From Candidatus Methylacidiphilales bacterium (lineage in GTDB: Bacteria; Verrucomicrobiota; Verrucomicrobiia; Methylacidiphilales; CAZTYG01): DNA of 64,000 bases. Where the stretch lies: assembly GCA_033875315.1 (NCBI GenBank), contig JANRJG010000038.1:222284-286283 (forward strand). The letters are read 5' to 3'. Below are positions 8,883-17,595 of the stretch, one piece after another. Both the position numbers and the translations under genes were made by a program. The number at the start of each line of letters is the position of its first letter. Positions within the stretch are counted from its first letter, which is position 1. The notes beneath the pieces are model-generated. The model made no database searches. It was not told the DNA's origin and was given only the letters and a program-made list of their open reading frames with translations.

Positions 8883-10157
8883 ATGCCGTCCTCCGTCCCC
8901 CGTCCTTCCGCCTCCGCCCGGCCCGCGGTGGACAAGCCGTCTCCTGATGGCTGGGACCTGATCGTCATCGGAGGCGGGGCCGCCGGATTCTTCGGCGCCC
9001 TGTCTTTTGCCGCCACCCGCCAAGACAAGCAGGCCCGCACCCTCATCCTGGAAAAAAGCCCGCGCACCCTGGCCAAGGTGGCCGTCTCCGGCGGCGGGCG
9101 CTGCAACGTCACCCACCACTGCTTCGAACCCCGCGAACTCGTGAAGCACTACCCGCGCGGCGGCCGGGCCCTCATCGGGGCCTTCACCCGCTGGCAACCC
9201 CGCGACACCGTCGACTGGTTCGAGGCCCGCGGCGTCCGCCTCAAGACCGAGGACGACGGGCGGATGTTTCCCCTCACCGACCACTCACAAACCATCATCG
9301 ATTGCCTGGAGGGCGAGGCCCGCCGTCTGGGGGTCGAAGTCCGGACCGGCTGCGGGGCGGAGCGACTGGAACAGACCGGCGGCGGTTTTGCCGTGCACAC
9401 CCCGGCCGGCATCCTGCACGCCGCCCGGGTGTTGGTGGCCAGCGGCGGAACGCGCAGTGGCGAGACCCTGGCCTCCGCCCTCGGACACGTGATCATCCCT
9501 CCGGCGCCCTCGCTCTTCAGCTTCCACATCCGCAATCCGCTCTTGGAAGGCCTGGCCGGTCTGAGCATGGCCCGGGTGGCGGCCTCGGTTCCGGAAACCG
9601 GGCTGCGCCAACAGGGCGCCCTGCTGGTCACCCACAACGGCCTCAGCGGACCGGCCATCCTCCGGCTCTCGGCCTGGGGCGCGCGTTGGATGCAGGAACA
9701 GAACTACCACTTCCCCGTGAAGATCGACTGGCTGCCCGACCACGGGCCCGATGCCCTGGCCGAGCGCTTCCGCCAAGTGCGGGCGGAATGGAACCGCAAG
9801 CAGGTCGGCACCCTGAGCCCCTTCCCGGAAATCCCCCAGCGCCTCTGGGAACGTCTGGCCGCCTGTTCCCTCAATTGGTCGGAATGGAGCCGCGAGTCCG
9901 AAAAAATCCTCACTGACCGCTTGAAACAAACCACCCTCTCCGTGGCCGGTAAAAGCATGAACAAGGAGGAATTCGTCACCGCCGGGGGCGTCGACCTGGC
10001 CGGGGTCGACCTCCGGACCATGGAAAGCCGGACCGTGCCGGGGCTTTACTTCGCCGGCGAGGCCCTGGACATCGACGGGGTCACGGGCGGATTCAATTTC
10101 CAAGCCGCCTGGACCACCGGTTATCTGGCCGGGACGGCGGCCGCCCGGGCTGGTTGA
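8883..10157 (+). CDS. BaiN/HI0933-family FAD-dependent oxidoreductase
   Basis: A 424-residue flavoprotein. The N-terminus has the Rossmann GGGAAGFF dinucleotide-binding motif after a 25-residue proline-rich tail, then SGGGRCNVTH, the signature of the HI0933 (YhiN/BaiN) family. The C-terminus has TAGGVDL and PGLYFAGEALDIDGVTGG, the second FAD contact of the family. Reported family activities include reduction of C=C bonds in bile acid intermediates and a role in rRNA modification; none can be assigned here. It starts 6 bases after the DUF721 gene. Confidence 0.92.
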   Translation: MPSSVPRPSASARPAVDKPSPDGWDLIVIGGGAAGFFGALSFAATRQDKQARTLILEKSPRTLAKVAVSGGGRCNVTHHCFEPRELVKHYPRGGRALIGAFTRWQPRDTVDWFEARGVRLKTEDDGRMFPLTDHSQTIIDCLEGEARRLGVEVRTGCGAERLEQTGGGFAVHTPAGILHAARVLVASGGTRSGETLASALGHVIIPPAPSLFSFHIRNPLLEGLAGLSMARVAASVPETGLRQQGALLVTHNGLSGPAILRLSAWGARWMQEQNYHFPVKIDWLPDHGPDALAERFRQVRAEWNRKQVGTLSPFPEIPQRLWERLAACSLNWSEWSRESEKILTDRLKQTTLSVAGKSMNKEEFVTAGGVDLAGVDLRTMESRTVPGLYFAGEALDIDGVTGGFNFQAAWTTGYLAGTAAARAG

Positions 10158-10384
10158 TCCTTGTCCGCAACTTTTGGCAGATTGCCCGCGAAACACTCGT
10201 AAGCCGGATCTATAAAAGCCTCAAGGGGGAGGCCGAAGATTGAAGATTGTGTCACGGAATACTGGACCACGTATGTTCGCCTTGTTTGGCCTGTTCCAAC
10301 ATTTTTTCGCGCTTTCACGCGTGTTTAGCGGGCAGCGCCGCTTTGCACTTCCTTGAGCCGCAGGGCGGGCTATCGTTCTGGATC

Positions 10385-11275
10385 ATGTCCGAGGTGATCA
10401 CCGCACAGAGTTTGGGAAACCTCCGGGGCGATGTGCCTCTCTACGGGGTCATCGGCTGGCCGGTTGCGCACTCGCTTTCCCCAGCCATGCAGGAGGCCGC
10501 CTTCCGCGCCTGCGGCCTTTCCGCCCGCTACCTGAAGATCGCCCTGGCCCCCGAGGAATTGGCCGCCGGTGTGGAAGCCATGCGACGCCTTCCCTTTGCC
10601 GGTTGGAACTGCACCATTCCGCACAAGAATGCCCTTTTCCCGTTGATGGACCGGGTGGAGGCCAGCGCGGAAGCGATCGGTGGCGTCAACACGGTCGTCA
10701 ACAGGGATGGAACGCTTGAAGGGCACAGCACTGACGGCGCGGGTTGGTCGCGGGCCATCCGGGAGGATTTCGGCGTCGAGGTCCGGGACCAGCGCATCTT
10801 GCTGCTCGGCGCCGGCGGCGCGGGCCGGGCCATTGCCCACCAAGCGGTGAGGGAAGGATGCCGGTCGTTGGTTCTGGTCAATCGCACACTTGAAACCGCC
10901 CACGAGCTGGCGAGGGAACTGGACCAAGCGGAGCGTGTCCGTGTGGTGGCGTGGGAAAACGGCCCACTGGCCGGGGCCTTGGATGCGACCGACCTGATTG
11001 TCAATGCCAGCTCGGTGGGGTTGAAAGCGGAAGATCCCCCGGCCCTGGCGGGCTCCCTGCTCCGACCTGACCATCTGGTCTACGACACCATCTACAACCC
11101 CTCACCGACCGGTCTGTTGCGGGAAGCCGCCCGGGCCGGGGCCCGGACCGCCAACGGCCTTTCCATGCTGCTCCACCAGGGCGCCTTGTCGTTTGAAATC
11201 TGGACCGGAAAAGAAGCGCCCGTTGAGGAAATGCGGCAGGCGCTGGCGGCAGAGGCTAAAGCGCACCGCGTTTGA
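10385..11275 (+). CDS. aroE: Shikimate dehydrogenase
   Basis: AroE reduces 3-dehydroshikimate to shikimate with NADPH. The 296-residue protein has the substrate motif GWPVAHSLSPAM, the catalytic Lys in CTIPHKN, GGVNTVV, the STDGAGW segment, and the nucleotide-binding LLGAGGAGRA with VNRT. The ATG at 10385 is chosen because it lies 13 codons ahead of the first conserved strand; the open frame continues upstream to 10247 without homologous content. Other pathway genes, aroC and aroK, are 7 kb away. The preceding 227-base gap has no gene. Confidence 0.96.
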   Translation: MSEVITAQSLGNLRGDVPLYGVIGWPVAHSLSPAMQEAAFRACGLSARYLKIALAPEELAAGVEAMRRLPFAGWNCTIPHKNALFPLMDRVEASAEAIGGVNTVVNRDGTLEGHSTDGAGWSRAIREDFGVEVRDQRILLLGAGGAGRAIAHQAVREGCRSLVLVNRTLETAHELARELDQAERVRVVAWENGPLAGALDATDLIVNASSVGLKAEDPPALAGSLLRPDHLVYDTIYNPSPTGLLREAARAGARTANGLSMLLHQGALSFEIWTGKEAPVEEMRQALAAEAKAHRV

Positions 11276-11298
11276 TTGGCAGTGGTTTCCACTGGTTT

Positions 11299-11370
11299 CT
11301 CTTACTCGCACTCGTGCTCGTTCTCTCCCATTCAGAGAGCACGAGAACGAGTAAGAGTATGAGAACGAGT
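11299..11370. repeat. Inverted repeat made of ACTCGT-type words
   Basis: The left arm CTCTTACTCG...TTCTCTC (11299-11327) is mirrored, imperfectly, by GAGAGCACGAGAACG...AAGAG (11335-11357) with a 7-base loop, and the word GAGAACGAGT follows again at 11361-11370. The pattern is a low-complexity pentamer/hexamer repeat within a large imperfect hairpin. Confidence 0.8.
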
Positions 11371-11511
11371 GGTAGATTAGATGCAAAATGCCCCAATCTT
11401 CTCAACTTGCACTCAAAACGTCCTGCCCGGGCGACGGCAAAGACCGGGGTTTTCGATTGTTTCCCGGGCCATGCCCCGCCCTCACACAAAAACACTGAAT
11501 CTTTTTATTAT

Positions 11512-11532
11512 TTGTATGGTTGTTCCATACAA
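11512..11532. promoter_or_regulatory. Short hairpin TTGTATGG-N5-CCATACAA
   Basis: Perfect 8-base arms at 11512-11519 and 11525-11532 separated by TTGTT, in a local AT-rich patch, followed by TTTTG on the plus strand. It could terminate aroE transcription or be an operator; position between two convergent genes favours a terminator. Confidence 0.4.
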
Positions 11533-11609
11533 TTTTGTTCCTTTTGCATGCTAGTGTATGGGTTTTGATTGAAAGCTATCCTGTCGCCAGGGAGACCGTC
11601 CCAACCCGT

Positions 11610-12719
11610 TCACTCCCGCAACCAGAATTTCCCCAAAGACTGCGGCCGTCCATTCAAAAGAACCTCAACGCGGTGAATCCCGGGATAGGGTCTCCGGGTG
11701 GTCTGCACGGCCACACTGATTTTTTTGCCCAATTCCACGCTATCCCCCGGCCCCAATTCCAGTTGCTTCAATTTGAATACCTTGGGCGAGGTTTTCCCGT
11801 TGGCCTTGACGAAGTGGATGCGCAGGTCGGCCATGATTCGCTGGGCCTTTTTCCCGGGATTGCGCAGCGAAAATCCCACCCGGACCGCACCGCCAATGGA
11901 CGGACGGCCCGGCGAGATGACCACATCGCCGATCCCCACCTTCACCGGCCGGTCGCAACCCAGCACCCGCAGAGCCCCGGGCTCTCCGCGCTTCACCGCC
12001 GAACGCAGTGCATGGCCCACGATCCAACGCCGTTCCGGCGAGGCTCCCTTCAGCCAGCGGGCCGCCGTGCGGGCCAGCAAATCGGGATGATCTTTTCCGA
12101 TGTCGTTCAAGTTGTTGGCCACCGAACGGCGGACGTAGAGCTCGGGATCGTCCCGGAGTTTTTCCAGGAGGGCCAGCACCGGTGAGGGATCGCGCTGGAA
12201 ATGCTTCAGGCGCATTCCCCAGGGCAAGCGCGGACGGGTGCCCTCGGAAACCAGGCGACGGACATGCACATCCGGGTCCTCGCACCATTCATGCAGCCGG
12301 GCCAGGGTTTCTTTGGGATAACGCACCAGAAACGGCCGGATACTGAACTCGGCCGTGAACCGCTTGGTCAATTCGTATTGCGCCTTGAGTGAAACCGCCA
12401 GGTGCTCGAGGCCGAACTCCGAAACAAACTGGGTGTGTGGCAGATAGAAGAAGGAGGCCAGGGCATTGCCCGTCGAATCCGGGCGCGAACCGAGCGATTC
12501 CTGAAGAATGCCGACGGCCTTGGGATACTCGGCAGGCAAGTGCTTCTTGAGTGCGTGGGCGATGTGGCGGCCACGGGCCATCAGGTTGAGCGCATGGTAG
12601 CCCTTCCGGACATCGCGCAGGAAAGGTTGGATAGGAAAAGCTCGATGGACCCGAAGAATCTGCCGGGCAATCCCCGCGGCAACTTCCGGCCCGAAGGCGT
12701 TTTTCAGGGGTTCTGCCAT
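11610..12719 (-). CDS. alkC: AlkC-like DNA glycosylase with C-terminal Ig-like domain
   Basis: AlkC-type glycosylases are HEAT-repeat proteins that remove alkylated bases without base flipping. Residues 1-250 are helical repeats, with the AlkC signature RLVSEGTRPRLPWG and repeats such as DPELYVRRSVANNLNDIGK. Residues 255-369 are beta-rich (VGFSLRNPGKKAQRIMADL, YPGIHRVEVLLNGR), matching the Ig-like domain present in one branch of the family. The start ATG at 12719 gives a complete N-terminus. The gene is convergent with aroE and lies next to the lower-GC methylase-PIN island but has the base composition of the main genome. Confidence 0.85.
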   Translation of the reverse strand: MAEPLKNAFGPEVAAGIARQILRVHRAFPIQPFLRDVRKGYHALNLMARGRHIAHALKKHLPAEYPKAVGILQESLGSRPDSTGNALASFFYLPHTQFVSEFGLEHLAVSLKAQYELTKRFTAEFSIRPFLVRYPKETLARLHEWCEDPDVHVRRLVSEGTRPRLPWGMRLKHFQRDPSPVLALLEKLRDDPELYVRRSVANNLNDIGKDHPDLLARTAARWLKGASPERRWIVGHALRSAVKRGEPGALRVLGCDRPVKVGIGDVVISPGRPSIGGAVRVGFSLRNPGKKAQRIMADLRIHFVKANGKTSPKVFKLKQLELGPGDSVELGKKISVAVQTTRRPYPGIHRVEVLLNGRPQSLGKFWLRE

Positions 12720-12771
12720 GGGTCTCTTATTTTTTCAGCTGATAAAAGTGACCACAAGCAGGGCCGATACT

Positions 12772-12785
12772 TTGCGCATGCGCAA
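12772..12785. repeat. 14-base palindrome downstream of the PIN gene
   Basis: TTGCGCATGCGCAA is a perfect palindrome 5 bases beyond the PIN gene stop, between it and the alkC start. It marks the right-hand edge of the low-GC block on the minus strand and may be a regulator site. Confidence 0.4.
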
Positions 12786-12789
12786 GAAG

Positions 12790-13332
12790 TTAGGCTGATG
12801 ACCAGTTTTCAATTCTCAGTCGAACCGGAAACTTACCGTCATGGAAAACATTTTCAGCCGCTTCTTTTACACGGTTCATTCCTAATTTGGCATCGCTGGT
12901 AACGAGAATCAAATTCATCGCCATCGCAATGCTGGCGATGATGAGGTCGGGTTCATCAATGCCGAGTTCTTTTCCGGTGATTTTTTCGGCCAGATCTTCG
13001 GGATGTTTTTCAATAAATTTCGAGCGCTTCCCATCCGGCGTTCCGTGCATCTTGAAAAGCTCCGCACGGACAATTGCGTAAGGCTCTACACAATCCTTGT
13101 CGAACGGCACTTGGTCAAAGCGAGCAATGAAAGTGTTAATCGTTGCGCGTTTGTCAGGACGGAGATTGGGCGCTTTGGCGAAGCCGAAGCGGATTTCGCC
13201 AACAGCCATACTGGGTAGAAGCACCTGGTCCTGGACGGACGCGAAACGGGCGTTGAGCGAGGCATGCCCCGTGCGTGTCTCGTCCGTGAGATCGGAGATA
13301 ACGTTGGTATCAAGGAGGTAGACGTCGCTCAT
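12790..13332 (-). CDS. PIN-domain ribonuclease (VapC-like)
   Basis: A 180-residue PIN protein. Acidic active-site residues are visible: Asp8 in LLDTNV, Glu46 in VGEIRFG, Asp129 in EPDLIIASIA and Asp147 in VTSDAK. It is longer than standard VapC toxins (about 130-140 residues) because of an insert around residues 90-125. It begins 3 bases after the stop of the DNA methyltransferase gene and is surely co-transcribed with it. No antitoxin gene of the VapB type is seen on either side. PIN toxins cleave RNA; here the partner seems to be the methylase, which is unusual. Confidence 0.85.
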   Translation of the reverse strand: MSDVYLLDTNVISDLTDETRTGHASLNARFASVQDQVLLPSMAVGEIRFGFAKAPNLRPDKRATINTFIARFDQVPFDKDCVEPYAIVRAELFKMHGTPDGKRSKFIEKHPEDLAEKITGKELGIDEPDLIIASIAMAMNLILVTSDAKLGMNRVKEAAENVFHDGKFPVRLRIENWSSA

Positions 13333-13335
13333 CGG

Positions 13336-15882
13336 TTAGAACTCCTCCAATGCCTCGGTCACAGCCGGGTCGTTGAACTTCGGGATGAACGGACGAATCA
13401 AGTCCGTGCGGCTGGATTGGAATGCAGATGAGACGTAGCGCCAGAGAGGGATGTTCGCGGTGAAGTCTGCCGGAAAATAATCACCGAAGTCGAAAGGCAC
13501 GGGTCGCCGTTCACTACGGAAGAAATCCAGCAGCCGACGCTCCAGCCATGGCGGAAGACTGTAGCCTTTGAGGATGAGTGCATCCATCTGGAGCAGTATC
13601 TTTTTCGCTCGTTGCTCCCAGCTTCCGCCGCCCCATAGTTCAAAACGGGCTTCAGGCTTGTCGTTGAGCGCGGCCATATAATCGTCCACAAGTCCTTCGA
13701 GGACAATCATGTCGTTTTGGTCAAGTTGGGGAACAGGGCACTCCAACAAAGTAACTATGCGAACGTCACGTTTGTTCTCGCGCGATGCAATAAATGCAGA
13801 TGCGACTGGTGAATTGAGCAAAGCAGCCAATGCGTTTACGCTCCATCCATTCAGCGGCCACAGGCAGTGATATCTTTGTGTGCAAACCAATTCCGACGTG
13901 TCAGGTGCTGCTGCAAGCCGCCAACTTGTCCTAGATTTAGTCGCTGCATTAGCAATGACTTTTGCTTTTTCCCAAGAAAGAGACCAAGCGCCACCTCGTT
14001 GGTGCTTCGGATTTGGGTTCAGCCAGCAAGCTTTTGGAGGAGAAAACGCTTCAAGCCCCTGTTCTACATTGAGCAAACCACGCAGCCAACCCGGACGTTC
14101 TTTTTCCGAAATGTATTTTGTCTGGTCAAACGGGGGCTGCCACTCCACGCCACGATGAATCTCCGCGATTGAGCCTAACTTTGGCAAATGTGCCAGCCGC
14201 TCCCAAATCTCCTGCATTACTGGAACGTGAAGACCTTTGATTTCTGCTGCCGCCGCATCGAATGAAGTCGTGTCTATTCGACTAACTTCACCAGTTTCTA
14301 GAAAATGATTGCGCTGGCGTTGCAATACTTCGCTGAAATTGACGCGAGTACGGTCATGCGGTTCGGGCGAATGTGCTAACAGCAAGACTGTCTCGACTTC
14401 GGCATGGCGAAAAACTTTGTCGGGCAATGCAACTAAATCGATAGCTGAAAACCGCTCTAACAGCTCCCGACGGATTTGCCGGTAACTCTGTCCATCTATA
14501 AAAGCACGGGGCAAAACAAATCCGAGGCAAGCATCCTTGTGGCAGTAACGCAGCGTGCGCTGCAAAACATCGTGCGGTTTGGATGTGCCGACGAATGAAC
14601 CGTATCGAGCTTTTTCTTTCGGCTTAAAGTTTTCGAAAGGTGGATTGCAGAGCACCACGCGAGCTTCAGCGAGCGCATCGACAAACTTGCGAGACGTGAA
14701 CACGTCCGCTGGATGCACATTCCATCCGTTTGGATTAGGGAAGTCTGCCAGCGTGAGACTCAACTTGCAAACTTCGCGTGCAAACGCGTCTTGCTCGTAG
14801 CCATGGAGATTTTTGATGAAGTAGCAGTGACGTTCCTGCTCCGTCCAATCTGGTCCAAGCAGATCGCGCAATCGCTTGAGCGCGGCAACCAAAAAAACTC
14901 CGTGGCCCGAGCAGGGCTCAACGATGCGGCGCTCATCTTCCACGATGTCACTGATGGGCAGGTGCTCAACAATATAGCGGGCGATGCTGCGCGGTGTGCT
15001 ATGGATACCATGTTGCCTCCGCAGATCGCCATCCACCAGAGTGTCCTCGGCGATAAGCGCGAGCGCGTCCACGGAGAGATTTTGAAAACCAAGCTTCGTC
15101 CATAGCGCAGCGGCGACGGCTTCCTGTGTGGCTTGGTCAGTGACATGGTTGTTTGGCTCTTTGTAAAAGCTGCACACGGATTGAAGCACGTGCCGGGCAT
15201 TTTCATTCGCATCCAACTGAATGAACCCTGGCACACGCCGGTCATGAAACACTTTTGCCGCGACGAATCGGAAGACGAGCCGATAAAGCGCCTCAATTTC
15301 CACAGCCTGCCCGGTGCTCCTACGGTATGCCTTCTGCCCTGCGGTCAATGCCTCGCGCAACAGACGGTCGAGCTTGCCGCTGATTTCCTTTTCCAGTGCG
15401 GGAATCAGACCATGATCCACCCAGTCAATTTCTGTCGGGCCGACTGGCTTGCCAATGTTCTTCGCTCGCATCACCTCCGCTGGACTCCATTTCTGTGCGA
15501 CATCGCTGAAGAAACGGTCCACTGCATCAGGGGGAATTCGTTTAGCTGCCTGTCTTGTGCTGTCTGTACCATGCCCGATGAACCATGGGACAATTCCGCT
15601 TTCCTGAACTTCAATCGCAAATGGCGCTCCAAGAGCACGGTAACGGAGTGGCGGGCTTTCGCCGTTTTGAAAAAACACCGCAATGCATGCCGAGTCATAG
15701 TCCACAGGCGTTCGACCAAACGCCGCCGCCGGAATCGTGGATTGTTCCGCAGTCGAGCAGAACCAGTCGGTGAACTGGTAATCGCGCTTTAGCAGCGACC
15801 CGCGATAGCCAAGCCGTCCGATGCTGCTTAAAACATCATTGAACAATCGCTGATGGCGTTCGCTGGTGATAGAGTCGTGCAT
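13336..15882 (-). CDS. N6-adenine DNA methyltransferase, Eco57I/type IIG-like
   Basis: An 848-residue protein. Motif I is EPCSGHGVFLVA (Glu322 region) and motif IV is NPPF at Asn413, which define a gamma-class N6-adenine methylase. About 300 residues precede the methylase, including ACIAVFF, LGAPFAIEV-like and IDWVDHGLIPALEKE segments, an N-terminal module common to Eco57I-type proteins. After the methylase, residues 540-760 look like a target-recognition region (CLWPLNGWSVNALAALLNSP). I do not see a clear PD-(D/E)xK nuclease motif, so cleavage activity is uncertain. The local GC content is clearly lower than in the neighbours, which suggests transfer. The PIN gene follows in the same operon. 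Confidence 0.85.
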   Translation of the reverse strand: MHDSITSERHQRLFNDVLSSIGRLGYRGSLLKRDYQFTDWFCSTAEQSTIPAAAFGRTPVDYDSACIAVFFQNGESPPLRYRALGAPFAIEVQESGIVPWFIGHGTDSTRQAAKRIPPDAVDRFFSDVAQKWSPAEVMRAKNIGKPVGPTEIDWVDHGLIPALEKEISGKLDRLLREALTAGQKAYRRSTGQAVEIEALYRLVFRFVAAKVFHDRRVPGFIQLDANENARHVLQSVCSFYKEPNNHVTDQATQEAVAAALWTKLGFQNLSVDALALIAEDTLVDGDLRRQHGIHSTPRSIARYIVEHLPISDIVEDERRIVEPCSGHGVFLVAALKRLRDLLGPDWTEQERHCYFIKNLHGYEQDAFAREVCKLSLTLADFPNPNGWNVHPADVFTSRKFVDALAEARVVLCNPPFENFKPKEKARYGSFVGTSKPHDVLQRTLRYCHKDACLGFVLPRAFIDGQSYRQIRRELLERFSAIDLVALPDKVFRHAEVETVLLLAHSPEPHDRTRVNFSEVLQRQRNHFLETGEVSRIDTTSFDAAAAEIKGLHVPVMQEIWERLAHLPKLGSIAEIHRGVEWQPPFDQTKYISEKERPGWLRGLLNVEQGLEAFSPPKACWLNPNPKHQRGGAWSLSWEKAKVIANAATKSRTSWRLAAAPDTSELVCTQRYHCLWPLNGWSVNALAALLNSPVASAFIASRENKRDVRIVTLLECPVPQLDQNDMIVLEGLVDDYMAALNDKPEARFELWGGGSWEQRAKKILLQMDALILKGYSLPPWLERRLLDFFRSERRPVPFDFGDYFPADFTANIPLWRYVSSAFQSSRTDLIRPFIPKFNDPAVTEALEEF

Positions 15883-16593
15883 TTTGACACCAAAGTTAAT
15901 ACAGAAATAGATTCATTGCGGCAATGCCGCATGGAATATATTTCGGTATGTTCAGTTGAATCATCCAAACACTTAGTTTTCAGCCTGCGTCTAACTTCAT
16001 CGCGGCGGGGTGCAAATCATACCGAGGATTCGCTCGAAAAGGTTTCCTGATATCGGACCAAAATGCACATTGCCGCAATATGGTTCCCCGAACCATTCGA
16101 GGCGGTGTCAATGGCTCACAGGGTCTACACCTGAAATTTTGACAGATTTCGATACTTTCAAATCCATTCCATTCCTCCACCCGCCAGCCCCTTTTGCTTC
16201 GCAAGTCCCATGCTGATTTTCGTTCTAGCATACCCGGCAATCCCGCACAGCTTTTTGGGGAGATCGTCTTTCCACAAGAGAAGGGGTGTTTTTGGTTTCT
16301 GGTTTCCTGTTTCTGATTTCTAGTTGGGAGAGGCGGATGACTTAATGGCCTGGGACGCGGCCCGCTTCCCCTACAGGGTGAAGATAGCAGAAGTCGCCGC
16401 GCGGTTCCCTGGCGCTTCGGCCCTCTGGGAAGCCTAAAGCTGATGGCTGACAGCCGATAGCCCTCCACTCATTTCCCTCTTATGCCTGTGTGCTCTCTGT
16501 GATTCGACTGCATTTCTAAGACTTACACAGAGGGGGTCTTGCTGATTTTGCTTGGGGTTTGCGGAAGCTCGTTTTGAATGGCGACTTACTCCT
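15883..16593. other. 711-base gap without a gene
   Basis: No convincing reading frame on either strand. It contains the 12-base inverted pair ATTGCGGCAATG (15915-15926) and CATTGCCGCAAT (16068-16079) next to the methylase start, the word-repeat TTTGGTTTCTGGTTTCC at 16291-16323 and a GCTGATGGCTGACAGC-type word at about 16439. The methylase promoter is expected at the left end and the prepilin peptidase promoter at the right end. Confidence 0.6.
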
Positions 16594-17400
16594 ATGTCCG
16601 GATTTCTCCCCTTCGTTTTTGTCATTGCCGTCGGCCTCTGCATCGGGTCGTTTCTCAATGTCTGCATCTTCCGCATGCCGTTGGGGCGGTCCATCACGCT
16701 GCCTGCTTCACGGTGTTTCGCCTGCGGGATCGTCCTTCCCTGGTGGCGCAACCTCCCCGTCCTGAGCTGGCTGGCCCAGCGGGGCCGTTGCGGCTGCGGA
16801 CTGGTCAAGCTTTCCGCCCGCTACCCCATTGTGGAACTGCTGACCGCGGGCTGGTTCGCCGCCGTCTGGCGCGTGCAGGGGGCCGATCCCCTGCAGGCCC
16901 TCCTCCTGACCGCTTTCGGCTGCTCTCTTTTGGTGGCGGCCTTCATCGACCTCGACCACTTCATCATCCCGGATGAAATCTCGCTGGGCGGGTGTGTGGC
17001 GGGTCTGCTGGCCAGCGCGCTGTGCCCCGCGCTCCAGGGCGCGCGCTTTTGGTGGGGCGGGCTGGGGCTTTCGTTCTTCGGCCTGCTCATCGGCGCGGGC
17101 GGCCTTCTGCTCATCGCCATGATCGGCACGGCGGTGATGAAGAAGGATGCCATGGGCATGGGCGATGTGAAATTGCTTGGGGCGATGGGCGCCTTCCTCG
17201 GTTGGGAGGCGGTGTTGTTCATCGTCGCCGTCTCCTCGATGCTGGGGGCCTCCTTCGGCCTGGCCATGATCCTGGCCCGGCGGGGCCGGTGGGGCGTTCC
17301 CATCCCCTTCGGGCCCTACCTGGTGGCGGCGGCGATGATTTGGATGCTGGGCGGATCGACCTGGATGGACGCCTATTGGGCAGTGATCAAATCGCCTTGA
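16594..17400 (+). CDS. pilD: Prepilin peptidase (A24, PilD-like)
   Basis: PilD cleaves and N-methylates type IV prepilins and type II secretion pseudopilins at the inner membrane. The 268-residue protein has the N-terminal GSFLNVCIFRMP motif, a cytoplasmic four-cysteine cluster (CFACG and CGCG) and two catalytic aspartates in DLDHFIIPD and AMGMGDVKL (the GxGD motif). About eight hydrophobic helices follow the expected order. The ATG at 16594 is chosen; an upstream in-frame TTG at 16552 is less likely. No pilin genes are nearby, as is usual for this enzyme. Confidence 0.93.
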   Translation: MSGFLPFVFVIAVGLCIGSFLNVCIFRMPLGRSITLPASRCFACGIVLPWWRNLPVLSWLAQRGRCGCGLVKLSARYPIVELLTAGWFAAVWRVQGADPLQALLLTAFGCSLLVAAFIDLDHFIIPDEISLGGCVAGLLASALCPALQGARFWWGGLGLSFFGLLIGAGGLLLIAMIGTAVMKKDAMGMGDVKLLGAMGAFLGWEAVLFIVAVSSMLGASFGLAMILARRGRWGVPIPFGPYLVAAAMIWMLGGSTWMDAYWAVIKSP

Positions 17401-17413
17401 GCCGGGAAATGCG

Positions 17414-17583
17414 TTTCACCGCAAAGGGCGCGAAGAACGCGAAGTCATTGGACTTTTAACAGGTAACATATCGTCTCACCGGTCAGTCAATCCCCATTCA
17501 TCTGCAATGCGGTTGAACTGCTATCTAAAACCCTCAACGCCAAAAGTTTCAGCTTCGCGTTCTTAGCGCCCCTTGCGGTGAAG
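17414..17583. repeat. Pair of 30-base inverted repeats (CGCGAAG family), MITE-like
   Basis: TTCACCGCAAAGGGCGCGAA... (17414-17444) returns inverted at 17553-17583; about 28 of 30 positions match. The 108 bases between show no gene. Other copies of this family are at 8141-8172, 33645-33727, 46436-46465 and 49352-49387. Confidence 0.8.
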
Positions 17584-17595
17584 TGCTTTTCTCCG

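Larger units (their letters stand above)
11276..11609. other. Gap between convergent aroE and alkC genes: repeats only
   Basis: No coding signal is seen in these 334 bases. They hold a quasi-palindromic block built from ACTCGT/GAACGAG words at 11299-11370 and a short hairpin at 11512-11532. Both may act as terminators for the two converging genes. Confidence 0.7.

Noticed and set aside
11299..11370. Possible CRISPR array
   Set aside because: Repeated words are only 5-8 bases, form one imperfect hairpin and have no spacers of regular length; no cas genes are present.
15980..16468. 162-codon minus-strand frame in the gap after the methylase
   Set aside because: Product is low complexity, contains repeat words (NQKQETRNQKH), and has no ribosome-binding site or domain.
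12720..16593. Prophage or integrative element around the methylase
   Set aside because: No integrase, phage structural gene or tRNA-end duplication was found; only the two-gene cassette differs in composition.
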